From contig CM065389.1 in NCBI GenBank assembly GCA_033060915.1, positions 10,066,001 through 10,130,000 on the forward strand: a stretch of 64,000 bases of DNA. The letters run 5' to 3'. Positions within the stretch are counted from its first letter, which is position 1. Each line of letters begins with the position of its first letter. Source of the stretch: Euryodendron excelsum (Eukaryota > Streptophyta > Magnoliopsida > Ericales > Pentaphylacaceae). Below the pieces are notes generated by a model. The model made no database searches. It was not told the origin of the DNA and saw nothing but the letters and a program-made list of their open reading frames with translations. Made by a program: the position numbers and the translations under genes. Shown in pieces: positions 1 to 11,884 of the stretch.

Positions 1-165
1 CATCAGCACACGTCATCCATTCAAATGGTGGATCTTAGCATTCGAGCGGTGGATTAAAGAGTTCAAACGGTGCGTCGAATGGTATTTCACGTCAAAAACT
101 TCAAAGGCTTGTTTTCACCATCTGAATCAAGTCAGAAGCCTATTAGAGAAATTCAGAGAGCTGTT
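1..165 (+). repeat. LTR fragment (copy of 1690-1860)
   Basis: This stretch matches 1690-1860 almost base for base: both have the cgtcatccatt...atggtggatctt core, the tatttcacgtcaaaaac block and the gcttgttttcaccat block. Because 1690-1860 lies inside a candidate LTR that starts at 1493, I read this as a piece of the same LTR joined directly to the 3' internal region of the element. The left edge is cut by the window, so its real extent is unknown. Confidence 0.6.
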
Positions 166-1492
166 GAATTGAATATATATATATATATAGAAGTGGGAGA
201 AAAAGAAGAAGAAAAAGAACAATCTTTTTGAAAAGTTAAGAAATTGGAAGTGTATGCTTATTGATCATCACATGTTAGGAATGTGTATGGATTGGGGTGG
301 GTTGGGTCCATGCTGAACCTAGAACCGAACTGAGCCTCTCATGGAACCAAACTGAACAAACCCGAGTCGGTTCGGGTTGGTTCAGTTCCATGCCTCAGGT
401 TGGGTTGGGTCGGGTTCACTTTTATGATGTGGAACTTATTTTTTTATTTAAATATAAAAAATAAGAATAATGTTGCATCTTTAATTTTTTTAAAATAATT
501 AAATAACAATAGATAAACACATATTAGCAATAATAAAGTATAAATAACAATGGTTTAAAAATATATATGCAATATATACAAACTTTTATTATATATATAA
601 ATAGAGTATCGGGTTAGGTCGGTTCAGGTCTAGAAAATACAAACCCAGGAACCAAATTGAATTTATCGGTTTCATATTTTTTAGACTCAAAACCAAACTA
701 AACCCTTAACAGACCCAAACCAAACCAACCCATAGAGGCCGGGTTGGTTCGGTTCTCGAGTTTTTTGGCTACTTTGTGCACCCCTATCATATGTAGTGTA
801 CAATGCATGTTTTGAGTCTTGCTACCCCCTTTTTTTTTTTTTCTTATTCCCGGCTCTTCTTTCACATGGCCTTAGTTATCCGAAATATACACAAAGTTGG
901 TAATTCTTTTGAGTATAGGACATTACATGTCAATTCTCTAGTTAATACTTAAACTGTGAATATTCTATGAAGTTATGCCAAGTTAATACACTTACATCTA
1001 TACAGTTTTTGATATGGGATTGCTCTTTTGATGTTTCATTTTACATTTCCTCTTATAATGAGCTTTCCATGGAGTGACCATTGTGTTCATGTTCTTTGTG
1101 AGTATATGACCAGCGAGATTTGAATCGAAGCATAAATGATATAATTGCATGAACTTAAGACAGTTGAGTTGTATGTCATTGATAGTACATTCTTAGATTT
1201 TTTATGCCTTAAATTTACATGAATCACAATTTAGGGTGAATTGAGAATTATCTTAAGCAAGTTATATATGCCTCATATATTCCTATGATCTTTCACATGA
1301 TATGAATAGCTATTTGTAAGTACCATCACTGAAAACTCTCACGAGGCACCACCCGTCCACTAGGAGTAACCTAGGGGTTTAAAGGCTTAGTGCATATGCT
1401 AAATGCACTTGTGACCCTCACGAAAGTGGAGATATCTTTAGGTTGTTAGTATTTTGCTAGGTACTAGCAAAAAGCTAGTTTGGAGGGGGGGG
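166..1492 (+). repeat. 3' internal region of LTR retroelement, copy A, ending in a polypurine tract
   Basis: About 1 kb of non-coding sequence that recurs at 11885-12600 (shared landmarks: the AT run followed by aagtgggagaa, the gtatgcttattgatcatcac block, the ttgagtctt...ctacccc block, the ggaattgagaattatcttaagcaa block and the ctcacga...caccac block). Copy A is longer because of the hAT-like insertion at 276-786. It ends in a G-rich polypurine tract (1479-1492, tttggaggggggg type) directly before TGTGATTG, the usual arrangement at the junction of internal region and 3' LTR. No coding sequence is visible in it. Confidence 0.6.
276..786. mobile_element. Non-autonomous hAT-like element
   Basis: The 511-bp insert starts TAGGAATGTGTATG and ends in the reverse complement of TAGGGGTGCACAAA, a terminal inverted repeat of the TAGGGGTG type common in plant hAT elements. 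It is flanked by an 8-bp target-site duplication, TCACATGT (268-275) and TCATATGT (787-794), with one mismatch. The paralogous copy at about 12003-12012 lacks the insert, which independently confirms both boundaries. The interior is full of ggttcggttt / gggttgggtc and complementary ccaaaccaac motifs and carries no open reading frame of note. Confidence 0.8.
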
Positions 1493-2200
1493 TGTGATTG
1501 TACTCTAAAAGTGCAATCTATATGCCCTAATTAGTTCTTTCTTAGGCATAGAGTAGGATTAATTGCTTAGTTTTAGCTCTAACTCGTACTAACTTAGTTC
1601 ATTTTACTTGAAACAGAAATCCGCACTTAAAAAGGATGAGATCGGGTGAAAATGAAAAAGGACATTTGAACAGATACAAAGGGCGTTCAAACACATGACG
1701 TCAACACACGTCATCCATTTGGATGGTGGATCTTGGCATTCGAATGGTGGACTAGGGAGTTCGAATGGTATGTCAAACAGTATTTCACGTCAAAAACATC
1801 ATAAGCTTGTTTTCACCATTCGACTCAGGTCAAAAGCCCGTTAGAGAGATTCAAAGAGCTATTCCTCCCGTTAGAAGGGCATTCGCGGTCCATTTTAATG
1901 GTGACGTCAACCGTTCAAAAGCATGATGTCAACACCACATCAGTAGTATGCTCATTTAATAAGTGTCAGACGCACGTTCGAACTAACAGTTGTTTGACGA
2001 TTAAGCAATCCTATATATAGGAGCATTTGATTTCAATTTAAACAAGTTTCAAACCGCTAAGAGTCATTTTTTAGAGTTTTTTGAGCTTTTCTAAGATAGT
2101 GAGGCTCTGCCGGAGTGTGAGCGCATGCCTACACATCATCCTAGTCCTTTCCTGCCATTCTAGGTATTCCTCTTAAGCTTTCCTTACATTCTTTTCATAG
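1493..2200 (+). repeat. Putative LTR (5' end clear, 3' end not resolved)
   Basis: Begins TGTGATTGTACTC immediately after the polypurine tract. It holds a TATA-like box (ctatatatagg near 2012) about 230 bases before the gag-like start codon, which is where a retroelement promoter belongs. I could not find a convincing CA end or tRNA primer site, so the right boundary is approximate. The LTR sits between a 3' internal region on its left and a gag-like gene on its right, so it appears to be shared by two partial elements in tandem. Confidence 0.5.
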
Positions 2201-3388
2201 TTTAGAGGGTATTTAGTTATTTTTTTGTTATATACTGTTATGGCTGGTAGAGACGACCGAGGTGGTTGAGGTGGTAGAGCTGGATAGGGACGGGCTATTG
2301 AGCCACCCCCAGCCTATGAAGTGGCTAGGTTCATTGGTAGGGAGGCCTATAATGCCTTCGCTGACACCTGGAGTATGAGAGGGAACCCTTTAGAGATATT
2401 CTTTACACTGCACGACTTTAGAGGGGATTATAGGTGGGAGGAGGAGTTTGATGCTAAACAGTGGACTCCCTTTGCCACATTTCAAGGTACTTGTGTTTTT
2501 TTGCTTATCACCAAGTTCATAGCGGACATTCGGCATATTGTGATCAGTCTAGGTCATGAGTGAATAGAGTCCTAGGTTAAGGGGTGATAGATTACTGTTA
2601 CTCGTAAGATCATAGCCTAGTTTTTCCAAATTCCTAGAGTCCCAAATGCCCAGTTTAGTTTCCCATTTGTAGGAGCTCTGGATTTTGATGTCATGTCAAC
2701 AGAGGTCTGTGTTGCTGGGACACAGTGGTTGCAACATCGGTAGTTGCTGAAAAGAGTCTTAGCTTTTTGTTATAGGCCCTTGTTTGTATTTTTCTACCAT
2801 TCATTCCTTGCTATTGCTCGCCATACTAAGGTGAGTCGAGTGAGGGCTATATTATTGTGGGCTATAGGCACAAGTAGGTCTATCGATCTTCCTTGATATA
2901 TATTTTTCATTTGGCACTACAAGTATACGCATCTTAGACCTTAGGGATCCATCCCATTTGGGTGCACGCTTACTGGACTGATCGAGTAGGCTGGGGTAGT
3001 TGGTATTTCTAGTTTGATTTGGCTTGGTTAGTAGTAGCCGATAAATAAGTCGACAATGTGACGATCCAAGTCACATTTGCATGAGGAGCAGCCTAAGGCA
3101 CCGCAAGCACAGCAGCCTGGGTACACTACTAAAAACTGGAGTTTTTGTGACGAGAGTATTTGCAACGGCTGCTTTCTCTTCGCAAATACCACTATTTACA
3201 ACAAGAAAATGGTCGTCACAAATACCGTCACAAAAACTCACTTTTGCGACAGCTAAGCTCCCGTCGCAAATAGGTGTCTTTTGCGATGGTCTTTTTGTGA
3301 TGGCGGTTTGCCATCACAAATGTTAAACGAAATGACGTGGTTAAGTTCGAGGCTCAAAATTTCCCCTCCCCCCTTTTTTTTTTTTTCT

Positions 3389-3389
<1 letters not shown>

Positions 3390-3460
<71 letters not shown>
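3390..3460 (+). repeat. (CT)n microsatellite
   Basis: About 60-70 bases of almost pure CT inside the CACTA element, following an oligo-C/T run. It creates artefactual Ser-Leu (or Arg-Glu on the other strand) reading frames, which I do not call as genes. CT tracts like this are common in plant 5' leaders. Confidence 0.95.
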
Positions 3461-3465
<5 letters not shown>

Positions 3466-3469
3466 GATC

Positions 3470-4050
3470 AAAAGCCGTAGGCACCACTTTTCTCTTTCTA
3501 TCTCATGCGGTTCTATCTCACTTGAACCAAGCCACCACCACCGCCACCTTTAGCCTCCATCGGCAGAGCCGGCGTCTCCTTTGTTCTCCACCTTCAACCC
3601 CGAGCGCATCGCTGCTATTCTCCAGCAATGTCATCGCCATCACAACCGCCACCGCCGTCGTTCTCCCCCAGTGCCTTCGCCGCCATCTACATACCAAATC
3701 ACAAAGAGAAATAGAGAGAGAAGATAAAGGAGGTGAGTTGCTCTGTTATAAGTCTAAAGTTTCATTTGGCGGGACTTATGTTTCCCTTTCTCTCTCTTTT
3801 CTTCCTCTCCTAAAAATCCCTAGGCTAGGTTCTCTCTCTCGCTCTCTATTCTGTTTCTATCTCTCTCACATGAACCCAGCACCGCCGCCGTTTTCGCCTT
3901 CGCCTTCGCCCTCCACTAGTGTTGCCGCCGTCGTCATCGATTCCCTCTTTTAAGTTGGAAGCCAAAAACCCTAGCCTCTACCACCGCTGCTGTCATTGCC
4001 CTCCACCAGCTCCCCCATTGCAACCCTCCACTAGCCTCAATTGATTTTCT
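3470..4050 (+). other. GC-richer leader-like segment inside the CACTA element
   Basis: Directly after the CT tract the base composition changes: 3520-4050 is rich in C and carries many cgccgc/caccgcc triplets, with an open frame 3522-3953 (143 codons) dominated by Ser, Pro, Thr and Leu. No domain is recognisable. It looks like the 5' leader and first codons of a plant gene, so it could be a captured gene fragment or the element's own transcript leader. I cannot tell which. Confidence 0.4.
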
Positions 4051-5803
4051 TTAGGTTATTCTCTCTCATTCCAAACGCCCACAAGTTTGTATGTAGGTGT
4101 ATAATTTATGATTTGAATTCAGTTTTAGGTTAAAAAGTTCAAATAAAGAAAGAAGCTTTTGGGATACAGTAAGAATGACATGGCAAGAGAGTATTATAAT
4201 AGGAATTATTTTCAAAATAGTGTTAGGTTGGGAATAATTTTTGAAAATAGTGTTAGTTAGGCAAAAAAAAAACTCAATTGATTTGCATGTGGTATTTATT
4301 CTTACTCGGAACATCTATTATAGTTTAAAGTACCCTTGAAAATTTGTTGAGTTTGAATGCTTTTTGTTTTTACATGATGGTCATTATCACACTATTTCAT
4401 TATTTACTTTTTCAAGTATTGGATGCTTCCTGGTACGTGCCAAATGAATAAAGGAATCCACTTCTAGAATATTAGGTATTGACTATGATTATACTCTTGA
4501 ACTATTTCATACTGATTTGTTGTTACATGCAACTCCAACTAGATAATTATACTGTCTGCTCATATTCTAAGCATTTGTTTTCTTTGGTATAGAATTAAAA
4601 TTTCTTATGTAAGTTTTTATGTCTCCAACAGTTTTAGGTTCTACTCTAATTCATTTGTTTAACAGGTTCTTATTATTTTTCCTTTTTTTATTGGGTATGC
4701 GATTGGTCTTTGAACAAGTGTCTTACATTCCTGGTGCCCTTTTCTTTGATTTAGATGGGATATCAGATCAAATTTCTAATGTAAGATAGTTTCTTTAAGG
4801 TTTATATTTGTGCATTTTATTATTTACTTGGAAATGACATTTGCCGTTTAAAAAAAAGTGGCGTTACTTTTAGACATTTTCATAATATATAGTAGTGCTA
4901 TTTATAATAAGTGTGGCTGTGAATGCACCAATGCATGTCACTAGCTTTTAATCCAAAGAACTACGACAATGATAGTGACATGAAAATGCAAGTTCAGCTT
5001 AAGACAAGTAAGCTTCAAAACTGGATGCCCTTATATTACCTTGCAGCAATGCTAGGCTCTATCTAAAGCAATCTAGAAGTGAGAGTAATGATAAAAAAAA
5101 AAAATGTTGCAAAGTTAAGGATAAATTAAACAAATGAATTGGCGACATTCATTCAGTTCATTGGTTTCAAATGCGGAACATTGGAAGCACGCAAGGGCCA
5201 TTGAAGACCTACTCCTCTTGACTTGTTGACATTCATTCAGTTCAATCAGGCTACACTGATGATTGGAAAAATATCTTTTCTCTATTTTAGAACACATTAA
5301 ACTTTAAATTCTTAAGTTTTGAGGTTTTATGGCTCAAAATCCCCAGCATCGGAACGGTCCCAAATTTGGTATGTAGCATGTGGTAGGCACAAGTGATGTA
5401 TGGGGACTGAAAAAACAGTGACAAGATTCTCAGTTTGGGAGTTGGAACATTTTTTCTATTTTAGGACACGTTAAAAATCTTAAGTTTCAAGGTTTTACAG
5501 CTTTATTTCATGTGTTTTTTCTTCCATTAATCACATCCATATATATATTAACTATTTAATTAATTATGTTTTTATTGTTTTATTTTTTTACTTAGATTAT
5601 TTCGAAGGAACAGGCTGCTGTTGTTCATGGTGGGGATTGATGGAGTGCCCAATCAATGAATATTTTTTAGTATTTTTTGATGAATTGATGTTAGATAGTA
5701 AGTTGTGTATTTTGGATGAAAAAAACTAGTTTGTATGGTTCGATACATTGACGCTGGTTTATTTTATGTTTTTGCATTTTGGATGTATGGATAATGCGGA
5801 TTA

Positions 5804-5830
5804 ATATTATATATATATATATATATATAA
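5804..5830. repeat. (AT)n microsatellite
   Basis: Short AT dinucleotide run near the 3' end of the CACTA element, within AT-rich non-coding DNA. Confidence 0.85.
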
Positions 5831-8714
5831 ATTTCATTTTATATATTTATCTTTTGGTGAATGAATATATTTATTGATTTATGCAATTATATGATGAATA
5901 AGATTTATCTATAGATTTATGCCAGGATATACAAGAATTACAAAAAATTAAATTAAAAAATATATATATTTAAAAAATAGACAGGGATATTTGCGACGAT
6001 TAAAATATTATTTGCAACGGCATATAGCTGTCATAAAAGAGTTACTTAATCCATGAGTTTTTGCTACGGCTATATAGCTGTCACAAAAACTAGCTTTTGT
6101 GACGGCTTTCCCCATCTTAAATGCTTACACAACTACCGCAAACACTAACTTTTGTGATGGTCATTGGTGACGGCTCCTTCCATCGTGAGAAAACTAGGTT
6201 GGGTGTCAGGCTATTGCAACGGCCAGTTTGATGTCACAAAAAACTTTGCCGTCGCAAAAGCCTTTTGTGACCCCCTTTTTTGTGCTAGCTAATTTACCAT
6301 CGCACGGCCGTTGCAAAAGGTCTTTTGCAATGGCAAGTTGCCATCACAAAAAGTCCCGTTTTTAGTAGTGGTAGGCACTGTAGCTTGAGCGTCAGCAGCC
6401 ACAACAACCTGGATTGGCATTTTAGCAGCAGATGGCCATGCAGATTCCGATGTTACAAACTATTTTAACGAGACTTGAGCAACAGTCTCAGACACTACTA
6501 GCTTATAGTGTCATACCAGAGTAACAAAGTTAGGCCCTTGTTTAGTAGGGACTTGCGATTGAGATGATTGAGGCTGCCATGGCAACGAGCAACTGCACAG
6601 GAGGCACATATGGATCATCTCACTATGCTAGAGGGTCGTATAACACTTCATCAGGGTACTTTAGATTAGATGAAGGTTCTCATTCGACGTATGCAGTCGC
6701 CACCACCACCTGCTGATGATGAGGCCTTTGATGATTAAATAGAGTTTAGATAACATGTGCTTTGCATGTCATTTCATCACATGTATCTAAAACTCTTTTG
6801 CACATTAGTGGATATATTTTGTGTTATCTTTCCTATGTGCTTGTTTTTTTGCTATCTCAATCTATTATACTTTAAACCTTGTCATATTTTCTATATTTCA
6901 GATGCTTGAGATTCTTTCGGTACAGATATCTTATGGTTTTGAGTATCATGGTTGGTATCTTTAGCACATTTGTCCATATTTTCATTGATTTGTATTATTG
7001 ATGATGGATGTGTTCAGGAGAATTTTGTGAGAACCACAGTGTCGCGCTCCAGTTTTTGCACTCGAGTGTGGGAAATACACACAGTACTTTCTTGTTAGAA
7101 CTCATCCTCCTAGAAGAACAAGTGCGACTAGGTTTGAATTAGAAATTGATTTGAATAAGGGCTTTAGGAAAAAGTTTTGGAATCGCCACCTAACTTTGTT
7201 AAGGTGAGTTAGGTCACCTAAAACTAAGCATAATCCAAAAATCAAACTTAGGGCTTTTAGAAAACATTTGAACAAAAACTTCCTTGTGAAAGGATTTTTA
7301 AGAAAACAGGTTATTTGGCAACCTTTGGAAAGATTTAAGCCCTTTTAGAAAAATGATTCTGTTTTGGTCTTTGAAAACAGTAATTCTAGGTTTGGGGGTT
7401 AGTTAAGTATAGGGAATATACACTAAGCTATCACCATGTCCCACATTTACGGTACATACATGTCTTATCACCCTAGTTTCACTCATTTAGAATCTCCGGT
7501 TACTAAATGTCCAATTATATCCACTTTAAGAATTTTGAAAAGAGGCTTGTATCACCACTTTAGGGATGATGTGATGCATGATATGCAAGTGGATAAAAAG
7601 AATTTAAATCTAGAGAGAAATTTTGAAAAAGGGAATTGAAATTTTAAAAAAGATAGCGATCGCACCCATGAGGGTTGCCTACGTATCCCTTTGTTGGAAA
7701 TCAAGTTAGTCCTAGTTCGGACTTAGGGTCCAATTGAAAATAGGCACATTGGGGCCTTGTTTGATTTGAAAAGATATCTTGTGGCATTTGAAAAGTTTGA
7801 ATTCAAAATGTTTTGATTTGAACTTTGATTGAAAGATTTGAAATTGAACTTTGATTTAAAATTGACATTGATTTGAAATCGAACTTGGAGTTGACTTTGC
7901 AATAAAACTTGAATTTGAAATCAAACTTTGAAATAGTTCATGAACTTGTCCTAAAAAGTTTGGATTGAACTTCGAAATGATCTTAACTTACTGGGGTTTG
8001 AAAACCTTCTTGATTTTGACTTAAGATTTAGAAAAGAGTTAAAGTTTCCTAACTTAGGATTAGGCTTAAACTAGGGCCTAGGTATCCTAGGATTTAGATA
8101 ACCTAGGGTTTCAACATGCTCTTGAGAAGTTTGATTTTAGGAAAGTTTTGAATTCGGAAGGTTCTGTTTTAGGAAAGTTTTGTTTTAGAAAGAATGGAAA
8201 AGATTTGATTTGAGAAATATTTGATTTAAAAATTTTGTAAAGTTAGAATTTGGAGAGTTTGAAGTTAGGAAAGTTTTGAATTAGGAAAACTCTATTTTAG
8301 GAAAGTTCCCATTTTAAGAAAGATTTGATTTAGGAAAAATTGAATTTGAAAAGTTGAGTTTGAAGAGGTTTGACCTAGGTTTAACATAACTTGGGATTTA
8401 AAGAATCCTAGGATGTAGGCTTTATGCAAGGCACTTTGAATTGGAAAGATTGGATTTTAATTGAAAAATGAAAGTTTTGTTTTTGGAAGTCTATCTTTTT
8501 ATATGACTTTTGAATTAAGAAATCTATGATTTTATGTGAACTCTACTTTGGAAAGTTATGGTTTCTTAGACATGTCCTCTAAGGTTTTGACTTTGACTCC
8601 AAGACAAAGAGTTTTTGGAAAGTAAATATTTGAAAAAGACTTTTAGGAAATAGATTTACAACACTATTTTAGAAATATTTGAATATAGACTTTTGGAAGT
8701 CTCTTAAATATCTC

Positions 8715-9015
8715 ACTTTCCTAAAACAGCTCTAATCATAAGAAGACTAGATCCATTTTAAGGTTGTATTTTGAAAACAATTAGGGTTTGAAACCCCAAT
8801 ATGAACCATGATGGTCTCATTGAACGTAATACTTTTCTAAAATAACTCTAGCCATAGAATGGTTAGAATCATCTTAGGGTTGTGATTTTAAAAACAACAA
8901 GGGTTTGAAACCCCAGTATGGACCTTGATGGTCTCATTGAATGTAACACTTTCCTAAAACAACCAAAACCATGGAATGGTTAGAGTCATCTTAAGATTGT
9001 GATTTTGAAAACAAG
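8715..9015 (+). repeat. Tandem repeat, period about 117 bp, 2.6 copies
   Basis: Units start near 8715, 8831 and 8948. Each begins acttt-c-ctaaaa, continues through a ccat-ga-tgg block, agggtttgaaacccca and gatggtctcattgaa; the last copy is partial. Divergence between units is moderate, so the duplication is not recent. Confidence 0.8.
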
Positions 9016-9879
9016 TTTGAAAATGATTTTACTGAATTCAAGTTTTAAAGAAAGCTTTTGAACACGATATTGAATGCAGTGTATGAACATTACTACCACA
9101 ATTTAATAAAGATATGAACTTATAAGGTTAGATTTCACCACATAACCAAGGGGGCCGGACCCACACCATCTTAGGTTGAATCTTAAAGAAAATCTCTGAC
9201 CCGGTGACTTCCTCCAATGCCTTTTTAGGCATGAATTGGGAGGTCTCTTGTTTCAAGCACACAAGAAAAGGGGGTAGAAGATGGGGATTAAAATAAAGAA
9301 TAGTCCAAGTGGACTAGGTGGGAGAAGAGAGAGAAGGGGAATTGTATAAACTAAACAAAAAAACTCACCTTATTTTCTTATTACTTTGTTTGCTTCAATA
9401 TACTTGCACTTTGAGAGTTTTAAATATGCAGCACTTGATCTTTAATTGTAATAGGAGGTCGGCGTATAAGTGTTTAGAGTGTGTGGAGGCTAGGGGTTGG
9501 AGAGAAACTTGAAGGAATTACGGTTTTGAGAAAACTCGGAGGCTATTTTCAGAGAGGCAGAGTTTCTGGAGCTCTTTTTCGGACCTAGAATATAGTAAGG
9601 GGTGGCTTGTATTTATAAGCAACAAAAATTGAGCCTCTTGCAGTGGCGCCAGACTTAATTTTGTCTTGGTACCTGTACAAGTGGTGGCACCCTCTTAGGA
9701 AAGTTGTTAAGTCGGCAAGAAACAGATCTTTGAGCCTTGGGACGCCAAGCAAAAGATTTGGGCACCTATTCTAGTGACTACCATGTAATTTTTGGCCTAG
9801 TTATCCTATAAGTGGCTCTGAAAAGTTCAGGAATGGTACGAAAGTTTTCCAATAATGAGACTTGGCCAAGAATACACGG

Positions 9880-10330
9880 GAACCCCTAAAAGAGTGCCCT
9901 AGATGTAACCGGTTTGATAACTAGAGTCGGTGTGGTGAAATAAGACAAATGAGCGTTCAAAAGCAAAATGGTTATTCGGACTTAGCCGGTTGGCCGGATT
10001 AGTGCTAGAGAGTTGGGAATACTGTTAAAAGTATCCCAGAAGGTTAACGGTTTGATTCCTAAAATCAGTGTGGTTAACAGGACGTGACTAGCCCGTTAAG
10101 GGCCAAACGGTCATTTTGCATCAGGTGTACCGGAACGGACTCGGAATGGTCCAAAAAGGTACTGAAAGATTGGGAATACTGTTATAAGCATCCCCAAAAG
10201 GTAACCTGTTTGATACCCACAACTCGTGTTGTTCTTGGAGACAATTGGATGCCTAAGGGCAAAATGGTCATTTTAACCGAATGCTCTAGGAATTGATCCA
10301 GAGGTGACTGGAAAGCACTAGAACGTGCTA
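9880..10330 (+). repeat. Imperfect tandem repeat, period about 145-160 bp
   Basis: Three diverged units, each with a 'gttgggaatactgtta' block, an 'aaggt(t)aac(g/c)gtttgat' block near 9915, 10048 and 10208, and a 'caaa(a)tggtcatttt' block. An open frame of 70 codons at 10084-10296 falls in the repeat and I do not regard it as a gene. Confidence 0.65.
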
Positions 10331-11884
10331 GATTTTCTTTATGACAATCCTAGAAGGGTGAACTTACCGCTTTGAGGTCTTAGGTACTTTCTCGAGAAGC
10401 GTGTCGATGAGGCCCACTGGGGCGTTTTGGTTATTTTTCACTGGAATGGGCTAGCAGGCACTAGTGTTAACCTAGATTTTGAGTGTTTCCATCACTTTGA
10501 CAATGTGTGATGAGTTGGTTTCCAAAGGTATCCCGTCCTCCCATAAATGTGCAACGGCCAAGAGGCGTGTTTAGTCCCATGATATAAAGGATTTGTTGGC
10601 TTTTTTTATGTTGACCTGTTTATGAGTATTTTTGTCACTCTAACGGTTGCAATGTTTATGAGTGTTGTTGTTACTCTAACGGTGTGCGTTCACTCGAAAG
10701 ACTGTTTGATCACGGAAAGCTATTGGATGGTCTTATTGTCTCGGGGCCTTAAATACTTTCTCAATTGACATGTCAAATAGCGGACATTCTATGTTGGCAG
10801 GCTAGCAGGCACCAGAAGTAAACCGCTCTACTATCTTAGGGACATGGGTTCTGTCTCAGTTGATGGGTAGGGAGGGACTTATCGTTCTGAGAAATTTTGT
10901 GTTTTCTCGATAAACGTGCGGTGCTGGATGAATTTACCGTTTGAGAGATCAACTTTCTCAAATGACGTGCTGGATTAAGTTTGACTGGTCTAGACTGGAA
11001 TTGGAACTAGAATTGAGGTTAAAATATAAACTTACCATCTTCAAGAAGACGTGCCAACTGGAATTGGACCAAGTAATGCCCCAAGGGTAATTTGGTCATT
11101 TTGCTTCTATTGGGCCTAGCGGGTCTGCGAAGCGGTTGATTAATTGGATTGAATCTAGAAAGCCGGTTTGGACTTGAATGTGTCTGTGAAGTTTGAATGT
11201 GAGTTTGGTCGGGCCGAAAATTGCTGAGCAGGCAAAAAATGGCGTACTTACACATGACTATATTCATGTCATTGCAATCTTACATTGAGAATTTTTTAGT
11301 CATACATTGGTATATACTTGAGCGTAATTGTTGATTCAACTTGTTATTATGATGCATTGCAAGTTTTTGTCATAAAAATATTGTAAAAGAGAGATTACAT
11401 CATTGTGCACTATCATGCTGTATAACTTCTTTTGTTGTTTCTTTATGCATGCATATCCTTAAAATGTGGAGATTTTATTTTATGAGCTTTAGAGCCAATT
11501 TATCTTTTTTCGGTGTGGATATAAATATACTCAAAGTTAATTTATTGATCTTTCATTCTTTTAATAGCTTCATTATACTTGGTTTTGATTCATATGTGCA
11601 ATAATAGTTAGAGTTATTGACACTTATACTCTCTTGAATTTCTAACTTGATGTATTTTGGATACTAGAATAGCCTATTCTATTCCTTTTGAGCCATTCAT
11701 GTCTAGTTTTTTTCTCTTGATACTCATACACATGTGATCTTTGAAAAAAGCATGACATTGTTGAAATACTTTCCATGATGAAAAATTGAATATCATTGCT
11801 TATGCAAGCTTGCAATATTAAAAGGTGAATGAAAAAAAAAAGAGAGAGAGAAAAAAATACATATGCGGAAGGAAAAAAAAAAAG

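Larger units (their letters stand above)
3124..6370. mobile_element. Complete non-autonomous CACTA (En/Spm-type) element
   Basis: The 5' end is CACTACTAAAAACTGGAG and the 3' end is the reverse complement of CACTACTAAAAACGGGAC, an inverted repeat of at least 13 bases. A 3-bp target duplication GTA flanks it (3121-3123 and 6371-6373), the length typical of CACTA elements. Both ends carry many copies of subterminal motifs of the type tttgtgacgg / tttgcgacgg in both orientations (about 3150-3330 and 5980-6360), where the element-encoded binding protein of this superfamily is known to bind. The 3247-bp body has no recognisable transposase, so it would depend on a helper. Removing it and one GTA rejoins the host gag-like sequence (gcagcctgg-gta-ggcactg). 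Confidence 0.92.
2240..6738 (+). pseudogene. Decayed gag-like plant retroelement protein, split by a CACTA element
   Basis: Coding remnants lie at 2240-3123 and 6371-6738, with the CACTA element 3124-6370 between them. Starting at ATG 2240 the product would begin MAGRDDRGG, then stops appear. Readable pieces include a conserved N-terminal stretch (2321-2563, RFIGREAYNAFADTW followed by a basic-aromatic region), a later block resembling IDLPRYIF with PFGCTLTGLIE (about 2880-2990, in shifted frames), and a Q-rich C-terminal tail with a Met/Gln repeat near 6425-6500. The IDLP...PFG.LLT.L motif order is that of the 'putative plant transposon protein' domain found in many plant repeats. There are several stops and frameshifts, so it is dead. 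No protease, integrase or reverse transcriptase follows, so the element was probably non-autonomous or has lost pol. Confidence 0.6.
6739..11640 (+). repeat. Unclassified non-coding repeat block, possibly part of a large LTR (LARD-like) element
   Basis: No credible gene in about 4.9 kb. Landmarks familiar from plant LTR elements are 'tttggaatcgccacctaa' (about 7178-7195) and 'gggttgcctacgtatccc' (about 7673-7691), seen in LTRs and untranslated regions of large Gypsy and LARD elements. From about 7780 to 8480 the + strand is strikingly poor in C and made of ttgaattt / aggaaagtttt variations. Two families of imperfect tandem repeats follow (listed separately). I see no paired LTRs or target duplications, so the classification is a guess from motif resemblance. 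Confidence 0.4.

Noticed and set aside
3253..3553. Ser-Leu and Arg-Glu rich reading frames over the CT tract on both strands
   Set aside because: They are translations of a dinucleotide repeat inside a transposon.
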